Source: Streptomyces hokutonensis (GTDB lineage Bacteria > Actinomycetota > Actinomycetes > Streptomycetales > Streptomycetaceae). From it: a DNA stretch of 45,175 nucleotides. Where the stretch lies: positions 1-45,175 of the forward strand of contig NZ_BARG01000005.1 in NCBI RefSeq assembly GCF_000376565.1, written 5' to 3'. Each line of letters starts with the position of its first letter. The stretch's first letter is position 1. A model generated the notes under the pieces. It made no database searches. It had not been told where the DNA came from and was given only the letters and a program-made list of their open reading frames with translations. The translations under genes were made by a program, and so were the position numbers. Positions 13,435 through 20,800 of the stretch are shown one piece after another.

Positions 13435-14961
13435 GTGACCGCTGTCACCTTGGGCAAGGAGCCGATCACCGTCGAGCAGTTCGTCGCGGTCGCCCGTCAC
13501 GGCGCGCGGGTCGCGTTCGACGCGACCTACGTCGACCGCGTGCGCAAGTCCCGCGCGCTTGTCGAACGCTTCCTCGCCGAGAACCGCCTCGTCTACGGCG
13601 TCACCACCGGCTTCGGCGACAACGTCACGGAGGTCATCGACCCGGCGGACGCGGAGCAGCTCCAGCGCAACATCGTCCGCTCGCACGCCGTGTCCGTAGG
13701 GGAACCCCTGCCCACCGAGATAGTCCGAGCCATCGCCCTCATGGAACTGGTCGGCCTCGGCGAGGGCTACTCCGGCATCCGCTTCGAGACCCTTGAACTG
13801 ATCCGCCGCATGCTCAACGCCGGCGTCACCCCGCACGTCCCCGGCGAGGGCTCCGTAGGCTATCTGGCCCCCGAGGCCCACATGGCCCTCGTACTCCTGG
13901 GCGAGGGCAGGGCGACGTACGACGGCCAACTCCTTCCCGGTGCCGAGGCGTTGGCCCGCATCGGAGAACAACCGACCCGGCTCGCCTGCAAGGAGGGCCT
14001 GTCCCTCACCAACGGCACGCACTCCGTCACCGCGATAGCCGTCCTCGCCGCCCACGACGCCGGCCTCGCGGCAACCACCGCCGACATCGCCGCGAGCCTG
14101 TCGGTACAGGCCCTCAAGGGCACGGTCCGCGCCTACGACGCCCGGTTGCAGGAGCGCAAGCGCCACCCCGAGCAGGCCGCGGTCGCGGAGAACCTACGAC
14201 GACTCACCGCATCCAGCGCGATAAGCACCGAGTTCCTCGACCACCGCCTCCAGGACAGCCTCTCCCTGCGCGCCGTCCCCCAGATCCACGGCGGAGCGAA
14301 GCGAGCGCTCGCACAGGCCCGGGAGGTCATCGTCGAGGAGTTGCACTCCGTGGGCGACAACCCTGTCATCCACCCCGAGGGCGAGGACGGGGTGGCCTTG
14401 AGCGGCGCCAACTGCGACAGCACCTACGTCGGCATCCAGGCCGACACCATGGTCAACGCGATGACCGTCCTCGCCAAGGTCTCCGAACGCCGCACCGACC
14501 GCATGGTCAACAGCAACTTCAGCGGACTCCCCGCCTTCCTGGCCCCCAAGCCCGGCCTCAACAGCGGCTACATGATCGCCCAGTACACGGCCGCCGCCCT
14601 GACGATGGAGCTACGGGGCATGGCAGTCCCGGCATCCGCCGACAGCATCACCACCTCCGCCAACCAGGAAGACGCCGTCAGCAACGCCTACTTGGCCGCC
14701 CTGAAGGCCTACCGCGCGGCCCACAAACTCGCCTACGTCATCGCAATCGAGCTGATGTGCGCGACCCAGGCCCTCGACCTCCTCGCACCGCTCACACCCT
14801 CACCGGCGGCGAGGGCACTGCGGGCGAGGATCCGCGAGACCGTCCCGACTGTCGACGAGGACCGGGTCTTCCACGCAGACATCGAGCACATCGCCGAACT
14901 GGTGCGGAGCGGGGAGGCGTTGCGGGTGGTCGAGGGCGTGGTGGGGGCGCTGCGTCACTGA
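13435..14961 (+). CDS. Aromatic ammonia-lyase (HAL/PAL) homologue lacking the MIO triad
   Basis: A 508-residue protein with the histidine/phenylalanine ammonia-lyase fold. Tyr54 in VYGVTTGFG, NIVRSHA, NGTHSVT, ERRTDRMVN, QYTAAALTMEL and SANQEDAVSNA are all recognisable. The decisive exception is the cofactor loop: family members have GSxG-(A/C)SG-DLAPL, but this protein reads GSVGYLAPEAH (residues 139-149), three residues shorter, with no Ala-Ser-Gly to cyclise into the MIO electrophile. It is therefore not a normal HutH. From memory, ergothionase-type lyases (trimethylamine elimination from ergothioneine) also work without MIO, so that is one hypothesis; it is not proven here. GTG 13435 is chosen because GGGGAG lies six bases upstream; in-frame ATGs at 13408 and 13429 are less well placed. 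No other histidine-degradation genes are nearby. Confidence 0.75.
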   Translation: MTAVTLGKEPITVEQFVAVARHGARVAFDATYVDRVRKSRALVERFLAENRLVYGVTTGFGDNVTEVIDPADAEQLQRNIVRSHAVSVGEPLPTEIVRAIALMELVGLGEGYSGIRFETLELIRRMLNAGVTPHVPGEGSVGYLAPEAHMALVLLGEGRATYDGQLLPGAEALARIGEQPTRLACKEGLSLTNGTHSVTAIAVLAAHDAGLAATTADIAASLSVQALKGTVRAYDARLQERKRHPEQAAVAENLRRLTASSAISTEFLDHRLQDSLSLRAVPQIHGGAKRALAQAREVIVEELHSVGDNPVIHPEGEDGVALSGANCDSTYVGIQADTMVNAMTVLAKVSERRTDRMVNSNFSGLPAFLAPKPGLNSGYMIAQYTAAALTMELRGMAVPASADSITTSANQEDAVSNAYLAALKAYRAAHKLAYVIAIELMCATQALDLLAPLTPSPAARALRARIRETVPTVDEDRVFHADIEHIAELVRSGEALRVVEGVVGALRH

Positions 14962-14963
14962 AG
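14911..14963. repeat. Direct repeat, copy 1 (lyase 3' end)
   Basis: The last approximately 50 bases of the lyase gene, from GGGGAGGCGTTGCGGGT to the stop codon, recur at 15511-15563 in the same orientation with about eight differences and one inserted base. The two copies flank the orphan immunity-like gene at 15008-15490. Confidence 0.75.
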
Positions 14964-15007
14964 CACCCCGCATGTGCTCTGGACTCGCGTTTCGTAAGAA
15001 TAATTCC

Positions 15008-15490
15008 CTACGCCTCCGGAAACTCCAGACCTGCCTCCAACGACAGCGCGCACACATGCCGGTTATTTGCAAGTGAGGGATATTCCGTCACCACCCGCTC
15101 CAGCTCCTCGCGGATGAACTTCACGCCAGCCGTCACGAATTCATCGACGGAACAATACAGTTCGGACTCCAGGTAGGTGGGCACCATACGGAGGCCGCCC
15201 TGCTCCAGGTGGAAGCTTATGAATTCATCATTCTCGGTGAAGTCGATCTTCCCTAGCGCGTTCCCCCCTTGCGCGAAAACCATCACCTGCCGCACGCAGT
15301 GGATTGCATAGAACAGCGGTGCCCAACCCCACGGGGGGCCGATCTCAACACCGGAGCGAGAGATCGAAAGACGCCCGAGGAAGTAGTACCACTCCAGATC
15401 AGCTCTGGATACAGCAGCCAGATCGCCTCCCTGCGCACGCTCTCGCCCTTGGTCAACATAGTCGGGACTTGACGAGAAAGAGATTTCCAT
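15008..15490 (-). CDS. Orphan immunity-like protein, family not recognised
   Basis: A 160-residue acidic cytoplasmic protein starting MEISFSSSPDYVDQG at ATG 15490, with GAGG about 11 bases upstream. It has many Glu, Phe and Tyr residues (DLEWYYFLGRLSIS, GKIDFTENDEFISFHLE) and no signal or membrane segment, the look of immunity proteins in polymorphic toxin loci. The gene is less GC-rich than its neighbours and lies at the distal end of the RHS island. No toxin partner lies next to it. It is flanked by two copies of the lyase 3' end, which suggests insertion by recombination. Function is inferred from context only. Confidence 0.6.
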   Translation of the reverse strand: MEISFSSSPDYVDQGRERAQGGDLAAVSRADLEWYYFLGRLSISRSGVEIGPPWGWAPLFYAIHCVRQVMVFAQGGNALGKIDFTENDEFISFHLEQGGLRMVPTYLESELYCSVDEFVTAGVKFIREELERVVTEYPSLANNRHVCALSLEAGLEFPEA

Positions 15491-15510
15491 TGAGCGTCTG
15501 ACCTCTTCAC

Positions 15511-15563
15511 GGGGAAGGCATTGCGGGTGATCGAGGGCGCGGAGGGGGCGCTGCGCCGCTGAG
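15511..15563. repeat. Direct repeat, copy 2 (duplicated lyase tail)
   Basis: GGGGAAGGCATTGCGGGT... through CTGCGCCGCTGAG repeats the lyase C-terminal coding sequence including an in-phase TGA, without the rest of the gene. About eight substitutions against copy 1 suggest it derives from another allele, not a fresh duplication. Confidence 0.75.
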
Positions 15564-15660
15564 GAACCTTGCTGGTGGGGCTCATCCGGCAAGATCCACT
15601 TCATTCACCATTGCCGATACAGATCCTCCGAGTGCCTCAGGAAGGCCTCCAGCCTTTCGG

Positions 15661-16098
15661 TCATTCCAGGAATGCCTCCCTTACCGCCAGGAGGGGAGGA
15701 ATATATTCCGCGAAGCCCTCCATCTCCTCAGGGTACTCAAAATCCGAATACAACTCCTCGATAACGTCGAACAATTTCTGCTCGCTCAGGCCGCTTTGAT
15801 AGAGCCAGGCCAGCGACAGGTAGATCCACCCGGCGGACAACTCGCGGGAGTCACCCAGGTCCTCAGACGAAATGTCCGGAAGATCCCCGGACCGGATCTT
15901 CTCCGAGAGCGCGAGCGCCCACCTTTCCTCCACGTTGAGCAGCGGGCGGCCGGCCTGCATTTTGCGCATGTAGATCTGCACGATGGCAGAATCATCCACC
16001 CACCCCCAACGCTTCCCGTAAGCGACTTCCCCGGTCGTCAGATCCACTCGATCCGCAACAAAGCCGCCTGGGATATTGAACTTGGCCATCGCGTTCAT
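15661..16098 (-). CDS. Orphan immunity-like protein, possibly DUF2247
   Basis: A 145-residue acidic protein (MAKFNIPGGFVADRVDL, then EVAYGKRWGWVDDSAIVQI). The opening, with a hydrophobic strand followed by a TGE--YG-K-GW motif, reminds me of DUF2247, a family of immunity proteins; this is from memory and uncertain. The second half is helical (EDLGDSRELSAGWIYLSLAWLY). ATG 16098 is used, and ATG 16089 is equally possible; no strong ribosome-binding site is seen. The gene lies on the same strand as the RHS gene, between the IS remnant and the other orphan gene, and is relatively AT-rich. No cognate toxin lies beside it. Confidence 0.6.
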   Translation of the reverse strand: MNAMAKFNIPGGFVADRVDLTTGEVAYGKRWGWVDDSAIVQIYMRKMQAGRPLLNVEERWALALSEKIRSGDLPDISSEDLGDSRELSAGWIYLSLAWLYQSGLSEQKLFDVIEELYSDFEYPEEMEGFAEYIPPLLAVREAFLE

Positions 16099-16219
16099 GG
16101 TTTGTCTGGGATTCCGTTCATCGATCCGCCGATTAAAAATCTTTGATGAGTGATCAGGTCTCCGCTCCCGCCGCGATCAACTAGTACTCCAGCTGTAGAT
16201 CGCTCTTGGCAGGTGGAGC

Positions 16220-16640
16220 CTATGTTCTCCGCGGTTTGTGTGGCCTGCCCCAACCGCCGTGCGGTCGGTCTCGGCCCTGGGCCAGCATCGCCGCCTCGAA
16301 CTGGGCTTTGCTGGTCACTGCTCGTGGTTCAGGTGCGAGCGTGGTCGCAGTCGATCGCCAAGGGACAGCCGAGGCCCAGCCAACCAGGGGCATCGTCTCG
16401 TTGTAGTGCGGAGCGAACTGCGCGACGGCGACGGCGGGCATCTGATAGTTCAGGCTGCGGACGTGTTCGATGAACGCCCCGGGCAGCGAAACGTAGTGCA
16501 TTTCCACGTAGTGCGGGAAGTCCTGGCGCCACAGCCACGCCCCGTCCATCACCAGGGAAGAGCATCCCGGAGAGTGCTGGTGGGCGCTGCCGGTGATGAC
16601 GTCGTGTCCGGCTTCCATGACGTCGATCAGGACGGACGAG
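16220..16640 (-). pseudogene. Gene fragment inside the IS remnant
   Basis: The minus strand carries a protein-like frame: VLIDVMEAGHDVITG, SLVMDGAWLWRQDFPHYV, MHYVSLPGAFIEHVR. It is rich in Trp, Phe, Tyr and Asn, unlike shadow frames in GC-rich DNA. The frame continues upstream of the ATG at 16618 to the point (about 16640) where the transposase fragment begins, so the gene appears cut there. After about 85 residues the composition degenerates. I do not recognise the family. Confidence 0.4.
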
Positions 16641-16922
16641 CATCAGCTCCGCCGCTGCACGTCCTGGTCCCGCTGGGTCACCCTCGCCACGCTCGCCCAT
16701 GCCTTCCTGGCCGTCGTCCGCCCCGACGAGCATCGTTTCCGTCCCGGTTCCGACGACCTGATTCCGATGACCTGCAACGAAATCCAGCGGCTCTTCATGG
16801 CCCTCATCGCCCGCCCCGTCCACGAGGCCAGCCACTGGCTTCGCTGGTCCCACTGGAGACCTCGTCATCAAGTCCGTTCCCAGCTGAGCCACTACAAACG
16901 CCAAGCGGCGACCCAAGCATGA
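16629..16922 (+). pseudogene. C-terminal fragment of an IS701-family transposase
   Basis: One frame reads DEHQLRRCTSWSRWVTLATL, AHAFLAVVR, LIPMTCNEIQRLF and HWLRWSHWRPRHQ, ending with a stop at 16922, nine bases before the right inverted repeat. This matches the conserved end of IS701-like DDE transposases common in Streptomyces. The N-terminal part with the catalytic aspartates is missing, so the element cannot move by itself. Confidence 0.75.
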
Positions 16923-16943
16923 TCGTGATTTACAGCTGGAGTA

Positions 16944-17873
16944 CTAGGCGAGCCATCGTGCCTGAATTCTCCCGTCCCGATCAGGCAGCACTGCCGTGTG
17001 CTTCTCTCCTGCAAAATCCAGATTGGCCGGGACGAGCCAGATTCGCGCATCCCAGAGCGCGGGATCAGCAGAGAATTCAGTGGAGAGCAGTGGCCTGACC
17101 GACAAATCATGCTGGTTGTCGGAAAATCGAAAATAACGCACATCCAGCTGATTTACGGACTCAATGGTGAGCTCGTCAAAATAGTTTCCAGGAACGAACG
17201 ATTCGAAATCTGGAAACTCCACCAGCATCACTAGAGAATTTTCACCGATTCTTCCGCGGACGGCGCTTAGGTCGCCAGGAAGGGCCCAGTACCAGTTCTC
17301 ACCAAACCTCCCGTAGGCAAATTTCTCAATGATAAGAATCTTGCTTGACGGAAAAGCAGAGAACGCTTCGCTCCAGAATTTGTCATCGGCCACCCTGGTC
17401 TCCAGACCGACGGCCGGAAACTCTTGCGCGAGAGCAACGTGAAGACCGGTCGGAAGCAGCTCCTCGATGAATCCGAGGAGCTCTTCAGCCAAATCGACGG
17501 TCAGACCGAAATCAAATCCTACACTTATGCGCATTGGAAGTTCCTTGACTTCCATCACGCAACCCACCCGGTTTCCGCGAAGCATCCCTCGGAGAATAGA
17601 CTCCGCTTGCTTTCTTGTAAGTCCGGAGCCATTACGGAGCTTCTGAATCCACGCTGGCGCTGGCCCATCCAAGGTAGGCTCCGCAACAACCACGGTTTCA
17701 GCCCCAACTCCATCAAGGGTTCGATTGAACAACTCAATGAAGAGCCCCTCGATGCGCGCATATTCATCCAGGCTCATGCCTCCATCGAGGCCGGAGAGAG
17801 AGACCGAAGAGAAGCCTGCCTGGAGGTCGGTCTCACCACCTGGTTCATCGACTCGGATTATCAGCTGCTTCAC
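16944..17873 (-). CDS. Candidate immunity protein for the RHS toxin
   Basis: A 309-residue soluble acidic protein starting at GTG 17873, which shares one base with the RHS stop codon (TAGTG) and has GGAG four bases upstream, a typical toxin-immunity coupling. An alternative TTG at 17888 gives five more residues. The sequence looks two-domained: VVVAEPTLDGPAPAWIQKL and PMRISVGFDFGLTVDLAEELL in the first half, FGENWYWALPGDLS and MLVEFPDFESFVPGNYFDEL in the second. I do not recognise a family; it is large for an immunity protein. Its TAG stop lies in the CTAG target site of the IS element, so insertion left the protein unchanged. GC content is lower than in neighbouring core genes. Confidence 0.7.
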   Translation of the reverse strand: MKQLIIRVDEPGGETDLQAGFSSVSLSGLDGGMSLDEYARIEGLFIELFNRTLDGVGAETVVVAEPTLDGPAPAWIQKLRNGSGLTRKQAESILRGMLRGNRVGCVMEVKELPMRISVGFDFGLTVDLAEELLGFIEELLPTGLHVALAQEFPAVGLETRVADDKFWSEAFSAFPSSKILIIEKFAYGRFGENWYWALPGDLSAVRGRIGENSLVMLVEFPDFESFVPGNYFDELTIESVNQLDVRYFRFSDNQHDLSVRPLLSTEFSADPALWDARIWLVPANLDFAGEKHTAVLPDRDGRIQARWLA

Positions 17874-20800
17874 TATTCTCCAATCCAACTCAATCCGTAC
17901 TTCCCGCCCCCAAGATCGCCAATCCCAAAGGTACCCGAGCGGAGGACTTTTCCAGAACTGAGAAGGTCACTCGCCTTCTTGGCCCCCTTAAAGATCCCAC
18001 CCAAGTGCCCTGTCATGTCTTCCGCAATGAATGCCGGCCCGCTCGCCCCCTTGCCCGCGCGCCAGATCATCGACCCTCCGGCGGACTTCTGACCTGTCTT
18101 TGCGTAACCCATCCACTTTGCCAGATCGTCCGCTTGGCCCGGATCAAGCTGCCGACCGATCTTCCCGCGGGCCGCACAATTGTGTACCAGGACCGGTGTT
18201 GTCCCGGCCAGCACATAGTACGTATGCAGTTCCTCGACCGTGAGGTTGTACATGTCGCGGTCGCCGGGTCGTGGGGTGACGACGGTGACGTGGACGTGGT
18301 GGTCGTCGGCGGTATTGAGGGCGTGGCCTGCGAGGAGTTGGCCGGCGGGGACCCAAGTGTGGAGGGTGTCGTCCCAGAAGGGGTGCTTGGACGTGGTGTG
18401 GACGGTCTCCGTCTTTCCGTCGACCAGTTGGATCTTGACGTCGACGAGGTCGTAGTCGTGGTTGACGTGAGTGGCCGTGACCGTATGGAGGCCCTGGTGC
18501 TTGCCGTTAGCAGGGTCGGCGGCCTCGACCTTGTCGCCGCTCTTGATGTCACCGATGGGCTTGGTCTTGCCGTCCGCCATCAGGACCGCAGTGGAGGGGG
18601 TGAAACTGCACGGAATGACTTTGCTTACGCCGACTTCGCCCTCGGCCTCGGCGCCGACGCCTCGCGTTCCCAGGAGCAGGGCTATGTCGAATAGCAGCTT
18701 TCCGGTGCCTTCGGCGCTCTTGCCGGCCGCGTAGTCGCCGTAAATCTCCTCGCCGCGCGATGTCACCGCTACCGCGCCGGCGAGGGCCGGATTGGAGCTC
18801 ATGAGCAGCTGGGTGAGCAGGTCTGTGCAGCCGTCGCCGTCGACCAAGCAGTGCTTGTCCGTGAGGATCTGCTGAACGGGGGCTTGGAAGATGGCGACGA
18901 CGGTCGATTTGGCCTGGCCTACGAAGGTTTTGGCGACATCACTGACCCAGCCCGAGACGCCACCGCCACCTCCGTTGACGTTGCCCTGGCTGTTCGAGGA
19001 GGCGGTGCCGCCGCCGCGGCTGCCGTCGGGATTCCTGTTACTGCCCCCGGTGGAAGTACTGGGGCCATGCGGCTGACCGTCGGCGCTGCAGAAGGGCGGG
19101 CACTGCTTGTTCCCTCCGTCGCCGTTTGATCCGCCCTCATTCATCAGCCCCGTGGGGTCGCTGCCAGTGACGGGGTTGTTGTCGGCGTAGGTGTAGCCGT
19201 TGAGGGATTGGGCGTCGCCGGTGTCGAGGACGGGGTCGACGCTGAGGAAGCGGCCAGTGGTGGAGTCGTATTCGCGGGCGCCGATGTAGGTGATGCCGCT
19301 GGTGGCGTCGGTGGTTTTGTCGAGGAAGGTCTTGTCGTCGGCCCAGACACCGGTGCCACCGGTGCGTGCGGCGCCGAACGGGGTCATGTAGCGCTTGGTG
19401 ACTGCCTGGGTGGTGGCGTCGATGGAGAGGCTGCTGGTGCCGTGCTGGTCGCCGGCGAGCCAACTAAGCGTCTGGGTGCCGGTCTTGTTGGTGCGGAGTG
19501 CGATGGTCTGGCCACCCACTCTGTAGTACCGCTGCGCCCAGTACTTGGCGGTGGACGTGGACGTGTCGAGGTGGACCTCGGTGCCGTCGTCCAGGTAGAG
19601 GACGCTCTCGCCGCTCGCGTTGCGGCGGATCAGCAGGGTGCCGTCTGCGTCGTAGACGTGGCTGGTGGTGCTCTTCGTGGTGCCGGTGCTGGATTTCTCG
19701 GTGAGGGTGTCGAGTTGGCCCTCGGAAGTCCAGGTGAGGGACTGGGTGTCGGTGCCGTTGGGGCGGGTCGTGGTGTCGCCGGTGGCGTCGTAGACGTAGG
19801 TGGCGGTGACTCCCGTGCACGGGGACAGCGTGGTGGCGGTCAGCGCGTGGGGATGAGTGGCGTTGCTGTAGCAGTAGTTCTTGGTGCTGTCGCCGGTTGA
19901 CGTGTGGGTCTTCTCCGTCGAGCGCAGGCCGCTGTCCGTATAGCTGTACGAGGTCCAGTAGGGGGATGCGCCGCCGAGGTTCGTGGTGGTGCGGCCCGTT
20001 GCGGAGCAGTCGGCCGTGGCGGGGGTCCATGCCTCGGTCAGGCGTTGGTGGCCGTCGTAGGTGAAGCACTCGTAGTCGGCCGCGGCGGTGCCGCCGAGGG
20101 TGGTGGGGTCGGTGATGGAGGTGACGTCGCCCGCGTCGTCGTAGGCGTAGTTCAGTTCCTGCAGTTCGTAGTTGTGGGTCTGGTCGGTGACGGCCGACTG
20201 CTTGAGGCGGTCGGTGCCTTCCTCCCAGGCGTTGGTGATGTAGGCCTTCTTGGTGCCGGCGGCCGAGGAGGTGCCGAGGGTGAGCTGGTTGGTCTGGCCG
20301 GTGGCGGAGTAGCCGGCCCCGAGGAGGTAGCCGCTGGTGCCGCTGACGGCGGTGGGCAGGCCGACCGCGTCGTAGTCGATGTTGACGGTTTCCGCGGACA
20401 GGCCGCCGGCCGCGGGTTCGGAGATGTACTGCTGGGTTCCGCTGAGGTTGTAGTGCGTCGAGAAACTCGTCGTGGCCGCGATCGCTCCCGCACTGACCAT
20501 CGGGTCGTTGGACGGCAGGACGAGTTGTGTGGTCGTGGGCCGGTTCAGGGTGTCGTAAGCGGTGACCTTCTTGGTGTAGGCCGTCCCGGACACCCCGCCC
20601 ACATAGCGGGTCGATGAGTCCAACTGGCCCTTGAGCAGGGTGTCGTAGGCCCAGTGGGCGAGTTTGTTGGCGTCGGTCTTCGACGTCTGCCACTCGTCCG
20701 TCTTGCGGCCGAGTACGTCGTAGCCGTAGAGGAGCGTGGAGTTGCGGGAATCGGTGGTGGTCGCGATCTGGTCAAGGTCGGTGTACGAGGTGGTGGTCGT

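Larger units (their letters stand above)
16185..16943. mobile_element. Truncated IS701-type insertion element
   Basis: The element is bounded by perfect 13-bp inverted repeats, TACTCCAGCTGTA at 16185-16197 and TACAGCTGGAGTA at 16931-16943. CTAG flanks it on both sides (16181-16184 and 16944-16947) as a 4-bp target duplication, typical of the IS701 family. Only the C-terminal part of a transposase remains. At 759 bp it is about half a full element; the left half has been replaced by part of an unrelated minus-strand gene. It lies between the immunity gene of the RHS toxin and an orphan immunity-like gene. Confidence 0.8.

Noticed and set aside
13147..14166. Minus-strand 339-codon frame over the lyase gene
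   Set aside because: Shadow of the lyase gene and of DUF397; no family features.
13435..14961. Calling the lyase HutH
   Set aside because: The MIO-forming triad is missing, and no hut genes are near, so a histidine-degradation name would be misleading.
17873..17888. TTG start at 17888 for the immunity gene
   Set aside because: GTG at 17873 has GGAG at proper distance and a TAGTG overlap with the toxin stop, a more usual coupling; the TTG is kept only as an alternative.
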